NCBI GenBank assembly: GCA_001940725.1
Contig: MDVR01000165.1
Span: 1-6,972, forward strand
DNA from: Candidatus Heimdallarchaeota archaeon LC_2
GTDB taxonomy: Archaea > Asgardarchaeota > Heimdallarchaeia > Heimdallarchaeales > Kariarchaeaceae
DNA length: 6,972 nt
Direction: 5' to 3'
How positions within the stretch are numbered: position 1 is the first letter of the stretch; every line of letters starts with the position of its first letter. Under the pieces are notes generated by a model. The model was not told where the DNA came from. It did no database searches and saw only the letters and a program-made list of their open reading frames with translations. Shown piece after piece: positions 1 through 5,193 of this stretch. A program made the position numbers and the translations under genes.

Positions 1-422
1 GATTTTCTGTCACTCCATGCATCAACATGTGTAGAATCAATGGCAAGGTGTCGACCTCGCACCTTGCCTTGAGCCTGCAAATAATCTACAAGCTCGTAGA
101 AAAATTGTTCAAATGGATCCGGACCTATGTAGTGCATGAATCTTGAAAATGTGGATCGTGAAGGAACTCCTTCGTCCGTCCCAAACCCACAAGCGTCCAT
201 GGCATTTAATGTATACTTCAGATGGCAAACTAAAGCTTCCAGCGAACTCATTTGTTTAACATAAAAAATAATAATTGCCATAATCATGGCAGACGCCGAA
301 TAATGTCGTCTTCCACGAAGTGGCTGATCCCAGCCACTTTTAGTGGCAATGTCCGAGAGTCTTTCGATAAGTTTTTCGGGGATTTCCTTGAAAATTTGAT
401 TTGCAGGTAGTTTATTACGCAT
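1..422 (-). CDS. DDE transposase, N-terminal part (runs off the window)
   Basis: The minus strand reads open for 140 codons from an ATG at 422-420 to the window edge, so the C-terminal part is missing from view. The protein begins MRNKLPANQIF. It has the layout of the IS4/IS5-type transposase superfamily: an N-terminal helical domain with a GRRHYSASAMIMAII stretch (residues 37-51), a linker with PSRSTFSRF (87-95) that resembles the 'PS-x-STFSRF' signature of these enzymes, and a strand AIDSTHVDAW (127-136) carrying the probable first catalytic aspartate, D129. The second Asp and the Glu would lie beyond position 1. These enzymes cut and paste their own element. By hand count the first 60 bases are about 47% G+C, against roughly 37% for a sample line of the Kelch gene, consistent with recent arrival. 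The family assignment is from motif recall and intactness cannot be judged. Confidence 0.85.
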   Translation of the reverse strand, partial: MRNKLPANQIFKEIPEKLIERLSDIATKSGWDQPLRGRRHYSASAMIMAIIIFYVKQMSSLEALVCHLKYTLNAMDACGFGTDEGVPSRSTFSRFMHYIGPDPFEQFFYELVDYLQAQGKVRGRHLAIDSTHVDAWSDRK

Positions 423-452
423 GTTCTTGACAAACTAGCGGAAACTACCTGC
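403..452. repeat. 11-base perfect inverted repeat around the transposase start
   Basis: GCAGGTAGTTT (403-413) is the exact reverse complement of AAACTACCTGC (442-452), with a 28-base spacer containing the transposase start codon (420-422). The inner arm encodes residues 4-7 of the transposase (KLPA). It could be a leader hairpin limiting translation, or a DNA site bound by the transposase. If the TATA-like box at 456-465 is used, the outer arm lies upstream of the transcript start, which favours a DNA site. Confidence 0.7.
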
Positions 453-455
453 GTC

Positions 456-465
456 TTTAAATTTT
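456..465 (-). promoter_or_regulatory. Possible TATA box of the transposase gene
   Basis: On the minus strand the sequence AAAATTTAAA lies about 38 bases before the transposase ATG. That would put transcription start near 434 and give a leader of about 12 bases. It is A/T-rich and could be chance, so the call is weak. Confidence 0.3.
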
Positions 466-532
466 CCCGATTCCTGAAGCGAAAGCTAGACTGATTAGCT
501 GATGACTAGAAAGAATAGGGATTCAACGAAAC

Positions 533-590
533 TTGAGACAGCCTAGATCGATCGATTTAATTGAATTTGAGACAAGCTAGATCGATCAAT
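533..590. repeat. Two 24-base direct repeats next to the transposase
   Basis: Positions 533-556 and 567-590 align at 21 of 24 bases, 34 bases apart. Each begins TTGAGACA and continues, after two variable bases, with CTAGATCGATC. A weaker third piece, AAGCTAGA, occurs at 483-490. The second copy ends one base before the stop codon of the gene at 592-1521. They may mark the end of the insertion element (subterminal transposase-binding repeats) or be binding sites for a regulator. The other end of the element is outside the window, so terminal inverted repeats cannot be tested. Confidence 0.6.
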
Positions 591-591
591 C

Positions 592-1521
592 TCACCATTG
601 GTCTTCCGCCCCATATGTTAAATCTACCTGATACGTATCTGTTATCCCTCTGAGGTAATCTAAATAGTATTCACAACGATCGGGTCTCAATTCCTCCAGA
701 TCCAATTCACTTATACAGTACTTTACCTCCTGGAGCAAATCACTCACAAATTGGGGTGTGACCCTTGAATCTGACATGGTCCCATCATCCAAAAAAATAA
801 TCCTGGTGACGAGAAACGCAATATCTTCCCATATAATTTTAAAACAATCATCCTTGATATAGTTCCATAGCCAAAGTAATTTGTTGAGGTAGAAATAAGG
901 AATGGTGGTATGATAGTGGCCTAATACAAGTAATTGAGCCATCATCCAAATTAACTGAGTATCATTCTTGTCCTTACAGTAGTCCCCCATTTGTTTATTA
1001 TTTTCAACGAAAAATCGCTCTAAGGTGACTATAAAATCAATGTGGAAATTTACAAATGCATCCTCATTCTTCTGGTAGATATCTTTGGGTAGATTTGTTA
1101 TATCAGTATAGAGTTTTCTATATTCTAATTTATCGAGAATAATATTCATTTGAGTTGAACTTAAGCTGAAACTTCTCGTTTTTTCAATTGGTAGGACATG
1201 TGCCTCGATAATCCCACTTAAGGCTGCAAGAGCTTCCTTACAATATGTCCAGTAAGCTTCCACTATCTTAACCGAGTGTTCTGATGTTCTATCTATCTTC
1301 CAATTTTGCATTGCTGAATCGAATTCTTCACCGTAGAAGAACCAAAGTACACAATAGTAGGGAAATTTCCAATGATCTTTCATTGTATCCAGATCTGTCC
1401 ATTCATCCATAATTGGGGGCACCATGGTAATCATGGAGCTGAGTCCGGAAATATCTCCAAAGCGATTATTGATAAGATCCGAGATTTCACCATTGGATAA
1501 TGGCTGATATCTTGTATGCAT
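592..1521 (-). CDS. Unknown Trp-rich, mostly helical 309-residue protein
   Basis: I do not recognise this family. The 309 residues look soluble and mainly helical, with no signal peptide and no clear membrane span. Ten tryptophans are spread along it (for example W41, W51, W60, W74, W91, and W217 and W219 in the run LLWLWNYIKDD), and Cys residues are isolated, so no zinc motif is seen. The C-terminal third is acidic (SELDLEELRPDRCEYYLDYL). The ATG at 1521 is preferred because a TATA-like box is centred 26 bases upstream, giving a leaderless transcript. The stop (TGA, 592-594) abuts the direct repeats beside the transposase, so an insertion could have trimmed or replaced the native C-terminus. 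The neighbour upstream, on the same strand, is 74 bases away and has its own promoter. Reality of the gene is well supported by length and promoter; function is unknown. Confidence 0.8.
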   Translation of the reverse strand: MHTRYQPLSNGEISDLINNRFGDISGLSSMITMVPPIMDEWTDLDTMKDHWKFPYYCVLWFFYGEEFDSAMQNWKIDRTSEHSVKIVEAYWTYCKEALAALSGIIEAHVLPIEKTRSFSLSSTQMNIILDKLEYRKLYTDITNLPKDIYQKNEDAFVNFHIDFIVTLERFFVENNKQMGDYCKDKNDTQLIWMMAQLLVLGHYHTTIPYFYLNKLLWLWNYIKDDCFKIIWEDIAFLVTRIIFLDDGTMSDSRVTPQFVSDLLQEVKYCISELDLEELRPDRCEYYLDYLRGITDTYQVDLTYGAEDQW

Positions 1522-1541
1522 ACTAATAATAATATTTGAAA

Positions 1542-1551
1542 ATTATTTAAG
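1542..1551 (-). promoter_or_regulatory. TATA box of the 592-1521 gene
   Basis: On the minus strand the sequence CTTAAATAAT is centred about 26 bases before the ATG at 1521. This is the usual archaeal TATA-to-start spacing and implies transcription starting at or next to the start codon, without a leader or ribosome binding site. Confidence 0.6.
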
Positions 1552-1584
1552 TAAAGAAATTAGATTGATCGTGGGATTAAGAGA

Positions 1585-1601
1585 GTATAATATTATTATA
1601 C
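1585..1601. terminator. 17-base perfect palindrome over a stop codon, possible terminator
   Basis: GTATAATA (1585-1592), one base, then TATTATAC (1594-1601) form a perfect inverted repeat spanning the TAA stop (1596-1598) of the JAMM-like gene. It could fold into a short A/U hairpin at the end of that transcript, or be a protein-binding site. With only one G-C pair per arm the RNA hairpin would be weak, so the terminator role is inference. Confidence 0.35.
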
Positions 1602-1964
1602 GATTTGTATTTGCACTTCAGTGCGAGGGTTTGGGAATTTGATGTTGTTGTGATAGACCATATTATCTATTAACGAGAAAATTTCTCTGTCTGGATGACT
1701 GTGAAAAGGTCCTGGATAAGTAAAGGTCCTACAACAATCAGTTTTGGGAGCATCGATATATTGAGCAATATCTGGAGCATACAAGCGGACACCATCATTT
1801 TCAGCATCACGAAATATTCTGTGAAGTTCTTCTCTTATTATTCGTCTCTCGGTGGAGGTTCCATTGCATATCATCTCCTTCTCGAAGGAGACAATTCGTA
1901 TTGAATCATAGTGGTTTTCCAGAATAGTCTGGTAGTTCGGGTGTAATTGCGTTTCAATTGACAT
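1596..1964 (-). CDS. Small protein with a degenerate JAMM/JAB-like motif
   Basis: The 122-residue protein contains PGPFHSHPDREIFSLIDN (residues 84-101). JAMM/MPN metalloproteases, which cleave isopeptide bonds of ubiquitin-like proteins or release cysteine-conjugated sulfur, use a distant Glu plus H-x-H-x7-S-x2-D to hold zinc. Here H88, H90, S97 and D100 are present but with six rather than seven residues before the Ser. E28 or E30, about 60 residues before H88, sits where the catalytic Glu would be expected. The protein is near the lower size limit of the fold and ends 22 residues after the motif, so it could be a minimal, divergent or inactive member, or the match could be chance. C77 and C78 are adjacent. 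The ATG at 1964 follows a TATATA-type box at the leaderless distance. It is divergent from the Kelch gene. Function assigned only as a hypothesis. Confidence 0.72.
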   Translation of the reverse strand: MSIETQLHPNYQTILENHYDSIRIVSFEKEMICNGTSTERRIIREELHRIFRDAENDGVRLYAPDIAQYIDAPKTDCCRTFTYPGPFHSHPDREIFSLIDNMVYHNNIKFPNPRTEVQIQIV

Positions 1965-1985
1965 ATAATTATAATAGCTGTCAAT

Positions 1986-1995
1986 GTTATATAAG
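1986..1995 (-). promoter_or_regulatory. TATA box of the JAMM-like gene
   Basis: On the minus strand the sequence CTTATATAAC is centred 26-27 bases before the ATG at 1964, with an A-rich/T-rich stretch TTTC just upstream that could serve as BRE. The core TTATATAA is the clearest TATA box in the window. The transcript is predicted to be leaderless. Confidence 0.7.
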
Positions 1996-2182
1996 AAAGG
2001 ATACCGAAATATTGCTTTCTATTGGATAATTCAAATTTAATTCTATCGTCGACAGGTCTGTATAAATCCCTTGCAAAATAAATATATAGATCGTCGATCG
2101 ATTCTAAAAACAGAGTGATCCATTAGTGATAAATCTCATATTAGTTTTGTAGTTGAATTTTAATAAATAAATCTTATATTCG

Positions 2183-2197
2183 ATTTACATTGTAAAT
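2183..2197. promoter_or_regulatory. 15-base palindrome just upstream of the Kelch TATA box, possible operator
   Basis: ATTTACA, a central T, and TGTAAAT form a perfect inverted repeat that ends about three bases before the TATA box at 2201. This places it over the BRE, where a bound regulator would block or recruit TFB. The symmetry is typical of a dimeric helix-turn-helix operator. The bound protein is unknown. Confidence 0.45.
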
Positions 2198-2200
2198 TAT

Positions 2201-2208
2201 TATAAAAA
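2201..2208 (+). promoter_or_regulatory. TATA box of the Kelch gene
   Basis: TATAAAAA is centred about 25 bases before the ATG at 2229. No Shine-Dalgarno sequence lies between them, so a leaderless or nearly leaderless transcript is predicted. The rest of the 264-base divergent spacer (1965-2228) holds the opposite promoter at 1986-1995, a GATCGTCGATCGAT cluster at 2089-2102 and otherwise plain A/T-rich sequence. Confidence 0.6.
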
Positions 2209-2228
2209 ATATAGTATGTTAAAAGATC

Positions 2229-3536
2229 ATGAAAAGAATTGTTCGACTAAGCATATTATTCATATTATTTTTATGGGGGTCTATAGCCACAATTCCACCA
2301 TCTCAAGCAGTTTCCTCAATTAAGTATTACAATTATACACCAAGTTACTATCCTAGTGGGACGTATGGTTTTGCAGAAATGTATGATATTCTAAATGATG
2401 AATATATTATCATATCGGGAACCGCAAGCTATATTTTTGAGCCGGGGCTTCAATCGCACATAGCATATACAAATGTTAGATATCACATCCACAATAGTAC
2501 GTTATCTTTTTACGATGTATTGGATAGTATCTCTGGAGATACCTTTGGGTTTACAAATCCTATAAACGGAGATATGTATTTTATCGATAAATCATTTAGA
2601 GTTTTGAAATACAATGATACACATCCGATAACAGGCGATTTCGATGTGTCAGATGGGACATATGTGTCTTGGTTTAATCTTACAACCTATCTCTCCCTGA
2701 ATTTTGAGAGGCCAATTAGTCGTAGTGGTTATCAAATTGCCTATAATTATGTAGATGGATATTTCATGTTGTTTGGAGGGGCATCTCCGGGTTTAGCAGA
2801 TACTTGGGTTTTTGATCTGAAAAATAATGAATGGAAACTTATGACTCCTGCGATCCATCCGGGATTTAGGCAATATTATACACTGGTCTACGACCCCAGT
2901 ATTAACAAAATGGTATTTTTTGGAGGACTTGAAATGTCATATTATTTCAATGACGTATGGTTCTATGATTACTTATCAAATATGTGGAATGAAGTTGAAA
3001 CTCTCAATACACCTCATATCAGAACCAATCACAGAATGATGTGGGACCCTGTCAACGAATTAATATTGATGTATGGCGGAGCCTATAAAATCCAGCAGGA
3101 TGATGTTTCGGCGAAAAATGAAGCAGATTTATGGGTATTTAATTCAACTAATAAAATTTGGACATTCATTTCAATCATCGGGCCAAGTTCAATAGGTTAT
3201 GGACATTTTATGTATATAAATAATAATGCAACTCTCTTTTATTCAAATCAGGTACATCAACTCGAATTGGATTTGGATATCACTTACCCATCGGAGACTT
3301 ATGAGGGCCCCTTAGAAACATCAACTGTTGTCACAACTCAGACGATAAATCAGGTTAGTGTAACTGAAGAGACACATACTGTAACAAATACTGAACTCAA
3401 TTCGATAATCACAGAAACCGAGACTGTATCAAATCAGGATGATTCTCCTCTATCTATATGGATTACAATTCTGGGGTTTGGATGTCTTCTACTGATTCGA
3501 CATAAGAACAAAGCTAAGAATAGATCAATCGAATGA
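2229..3536 (+). CDS. Secreted, membrane-anchored Kelch-repeat protein
   Basis: The 435-residue protein starts with a signal peptide (MKR, then hydrophobic to about residue 20, likely cleavage after SQA near 27). At least three Kelch blades follow, each with a Gly-Gly pair, an aromatic/Trp strand and a closing W: LFGGASPGLADTWVFDL...EW (181-202), FFGGLEMSYYFNDVWFYDY...MW (230-253) and MYGGAYKI...ADLWVFNSTNKIW (281-311). The region 40-165 may hold degenerate blades completing a beta-propeller. Residues about 363-405 are a Thr/Ser/Glu-rich stalk (TSTVVTTQTINQ), then a membrane span (about 408-423) and a basic tail RHKNKAKNR. This gives an outside-facing propeller on a stalk, with several N-x-S/T sequons (N35, N89, N130, N150, N305, N333) suitable for archaeal N-glycosylation. 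Kelch propellers bind proteins or sugars, so a cell-surface binding or adhesion role is plausible; the ligand is unknown. The architecture is common in Asgard archaea. Confidence 0.92.
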   Translation: MKRIVRLSILFILFLWGSIATIPPSQAVSSIKYYNYTPSYYPSGTYGFAEMYDILNDEYIIISGTASYIFEPGLQSHIAYTNVRYHIHNSTLSFYDVLDSISGDTFGFTNPINGDMYFIDKSFRVLKYNDTHPITGDFDVSDGTYVSWFNLTTYLSLNFERPISRSGYQIAYNYVDGYFMLFGGASPGLADTWVFDLKNNEWKLMTPAIHPGFRQYYTLVYDPSINKMVFFGGLEMSYYFNDVWFYDYLSNMWNEVETLNTPHIRTNHRMMWDPVNELILMYGGAYKIQQDDVSAKNEADLWVFNSTNKIWTFISIIGPSSIGYGHFMYINNNATLFYSNQVHQLELDLDITYPSETYEGPLETSTVVTTQTINQVSVTEETHTVTNTELNSIITETETVSNQDDSPLSIWITILGFGCLLLIRHKNKAKNRSIE

Positions 3537-3674
3537 GATTCAATTGACTTAGATTTTAGTTGGTTCAATCGATCGAATATCAAACGAATTTTCTATAAAT
3601 TACATACGTTAACCATCGATCACTATTTGTCGGTACGGAAATCCACCAATTCACTTCTAATCCAGTCCTCATCG

Positions 3675-3683
3675 TTTTAAATA
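3675..3683 (+). promoter_or_regulatory. TATA box of the 3710-4117 gene
   Basis: TTTTAAATA is centred about 31 bases before the ATG at 3710, allowing a leader of only about four to six bases. The 173-base spacer it sits in (3537-3709) otherwise holds an ATCGATCGAA motif at 3568-3577 and a CATCGATCAC motif at 3614-3623, with no gene seen. Confidence 0.55.
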
Positions 3684-3709
3684 GTATCACAACTAAATTT
3701 AACTAGAAG

Positions 3710-4117
3710 ATGGGCTACATTATTAAAACCACTGAGGGAATGATAGATCTGGAGGAATATGCCAAGCAGCAACATCTTCCCTTTGATTGGCAGCAGATTC
3801 TCAACAGAGGTTTTTTTGTATATGACTATAAGAACAGAGAAACCCCTGTCATTCACCACAAAGAACTTCCAGAACTATATTCGCCAGCATATTTTGTGTT
3901 AGTTGGAGAGGGTAATTTGGGAAAACTTCAGGATCCCAATTACAAATTTACGAATATATTGGAATATCTCAACGCTGTCGAATTCTATACCTATGCCTGT
4001 CTCAAATCCAACATGAATAGTATGATGGACAAATATTTCATAGCAGTTATCAATAGTAAGAAGGGCAGGGTACCTTATGTGATTAGCAGAGCATTTCGAA
4101 GGTATATTAATTATTAA
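3710..4117 (+). CDS. Unknown 135-residue protein
   Basis: I do not recognise this protein. It starts MGYIIKTTEGMIDLEEYAKQQ, has a hydrophobic strand YFVLVGEG at 61-68, and a basic C-terminus (SKKGRVPYVISRAFRRYINY, 116-135). It has no signal peptide, no membrane span and one cysteine (C97), so a small soluble alpha/beta protein is likely. The basic, aromatic tail could touch nucleic acid or membrane, but that is a guess. The ATG is supported by the TATA box about 31 bases upstream. It ends in tandem stops (TAA TAA, 4115-4120) and converges with a tiny membrane-protein gene whose stop lies 14 bases away, so the two transcripts are likely to overlap at their 3' ends. A reverse-strand reading frame across the same DNA has no promoter of its own and was not kept. 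Confidence 0.72.
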   Translation: MGYIIKTTEGMIDLEEYAKQQHLPFDWQQILNRGFFVYDYKNRETPVIHHKELPELYSPAYFVLVGEGNLGKLQDPNYKFTNILEYLNAVEFYTYACLKSNMNSMMDKYFIAVINSKKGRVPYVISRAFRRYINY

Positions 4118-4131
4118 TAAATTTGTAATTT

Positions 4132-4269
4132 CTAGGTGTACCAATAATCAGCCATAGAAATTGACATCAAAGCACAGACAATAGTAATTAAGAGACCCAA
4201 TAACAGATTCTTAATATCCAAGTAGTTGGTAATACTCCTCACAAACAATCCAACCTTGATCATTTCCAT
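4132..4269 (-). CDS. 45-residue single-span membrane protein
   Basis: A short reading frame of 45 codons plus TAG starts at the ATG 4269-4267. The N-terminal 20 residues carry K5, R11 and K20, followed by the hydrophobic span NLLLGLLITIVCALMSIS (21-38) and a short aromatic tail ADYWYT. By the positive-inside rule the N-terminus would be cytoplasmic and the tail outside. A second ATG is at codon 3. It lies 14 bases after the stop of the 221-residue gene on the same strand. An AGGTGG stretch overlapping that stop could act as a Shine-Dalgarno sequence on a shared transcript, while a TATA box at 4291-4300 could make a separate leaderless message. Single-span microproteins often regulate a membrane partner; none is identified here. 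The coding call rests on composition, hydrophobicity and these start signals. Confidence 0.62.
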   Translation of the reverse strand: MEMIKVGLFVRSITNYLDIKNLLLGLLITIVCALMSISMADYWYT

Positions 4270-4283
4270 AATAATATATCCAC

Positions 4284-4949
4284 CTAAATTTTATTTAAAG
4301 AAAGTAAATCCATTAATCGATCTTGCTGAAATTCTATAATTTCACGAGCTGCTTTCTCGATGCAGTTGTACAAAGAAAAATACCTCCATGAATTTAAATG
4401 GACAAATTGTATGACGTGATCAACTTCTGCAGATCTCAAGATATTAAAATCAAGCTCAAGAGTTTCTTTAATGAAAAAATCCAATTCTTCATGAGTAAAA
4501 TTATGAGTAATAATCTGATTAGTTAAAACCATTGCGTCATGTTTAATTATGCTCTCAAAACGCATCTGCTGTGTATCCCTCAATTCCAATTTTTCAGAAG
4601 TACAACCCAGAATAAGCCTCAAATCCTTGATATCATTCAATTTGGATTCTTTGTCAAAATAAAGATAGAAAAGTTCTTGATTGTCTGTTTCCTCAATATA
4701 ACATCTGCGGGAGGGATTGAAATGAAATATCTCAGGAAGAATATATTCATCTACTTGGAATACCACAGTCTCATGGAACCCAAAGAGATGGGGATCTCCC
4801 GCAAGGATGGGTATTTTGTACCAGTTATTTAACCGGGAGAAAAACTGGAATAATGATATGTCCCGGTTGATATCAATGGTTGTGATCTGCACAGAGATCG
4901 ATTCATTTATTTCTTGATCTCTGTTGATCTGTTCCTCAATTTGTGTCAT
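4284..4949 (-). CDS. Unknown 221-residue protein
   Basis: I do not recognise this family. The N-terminus is polar and acidic (MTQIEEQINRDQEINES), the middle (about 30-115) has alternating hydrophobic strands such as HETVVFQVDEYILPEIFHF, and the C-terminal half (about 150-221) looks helical (HEELDFFIKETLELDF; CIEKAAREIIEFQQDRL). Cysteines at 83, 116 and 196 are isolated, so no metal-binding cluster is apparent. There is no signal peptide or membrane span. The ATG at 4949 sits 26-27 bases after a TATA box, giving a leaderless transcript. The 45-residue membrane protein follows after 14 bases and may be co-transcribed, which would make a soluble/membrane pair. The gene is divergent from the RING-like gene at 5194. 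A forward frame across 4539-4832 has a less protein-like composition and was treated as a shadow. Confidence 0.8.
   Translation of the reverse strand: MTQIEEQINRDQEINESISVQITTIDINRDISLFQFFSRLNNWYKIPILAGDPHLFGFHETVVFQVDEYILPEIFHFNPSRRCYIEETDNQELFYLYFDKESKLNDIKDLRLILGCTSEKLELRDTQQMRFESIIKHDAMVLTNQIITHNFTHEELDFFIKETLELDFNILRSAEVDHVIQFVHLNSWRYFSLYNCIEKAAREIIEFQQDRLMDLLSLNKI
4291..4300 (-). promoter_or_regulatory. TATA box of the 45-residue gene, inside the end of the upstream gene
   Basis: On the minus strand the sequence CTTTAAATAA is centred about 26 bases before the ATG at 4269. It falls in the last codons of the 221-residue gene, so the small gene may have a private promoter in addition to read-through. 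Confidence 0.45.
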
Positions 4950-4971
4950 TATTTTATTTATACACTATCAA

Positions 4972-4980
4972 ATATAAAAG
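4972..4980 (-). promoter_or_regulatory. TATA box of the 221-residue gene
   Basis: On the minus strand the sequence CTTTTATAT is centred about 26-27 bases before the ATG at 4949, the leaderless spacing seen across this window. A second TATA-like run nearer the start (4955-4963) is too close to serve. Confidence 0.6.
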
Positions 4981-5120
4981 GAGAGTAGGACAGGGGCGAC
5001 CGAATCTAATATTGAACGTTATGACTCTCGTAGACCTTGAAGACATATTGTAATTCGCAACTAGATCGATACTTCAGATAGTTACACAGTATATGTTTAC
5101 ACCAAAAGTATTCAATACCC

Positions 5121-5136
5121 ATTGTTCGATAACAAT
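5121..5136. promoter_or_regulatory. 16-base inverted repeat in the second divergent spacer, possible operator
   Basis: ATTGTT (5121-5126), four bases CGAT, and AACAAT (5131-5136) form a perfect inverted repeat about 58 bases before the RING-like gene. The 244-base spacer (4950-5193) also holds the minus-strand TATA box, a CTAGATCGAT copy at 5061-5070 matching the repeats beside the transposase, and a TATA-like GTATATGTTTA near 5089-5099. If that last element drives the RING-like gene, the inverted repeat would fall near its transcription start or in its leader. Confidence 0.4.
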
Positions 5137-5193
5137 TCTACAATAAGCTGAACAAACTTTGAAATTCTGATGATTTTGTAAACAAATTAAAAT

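Noticed and set aside
491..505. CTGA followed five bases later by TGATGA, like the D'/C' boxes of an archaeal C/D guide RNA
   Set aside because: No matching outer C and D boxes at the required distances on either side.
1695..1904. Plus-strand frame opposite the JAMM-like gene
   Set aside because: Ser/Ile-rich shadow composition with no promoter; the minus-strand frame has a strong TATA box and a recognisable motif.
3677..4144. Two minus-strand reading frames opposite the 135-residue gene
   Set aside because: They overlap a frame with a good promoter and lack their own start signals or protein-like features.
5149..5175. CTGA and CTGATGA near the start of the RING-like gene, suggestive of a C/D RNA
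   Set aside because: Spacing is wrong and no second box pair is present.
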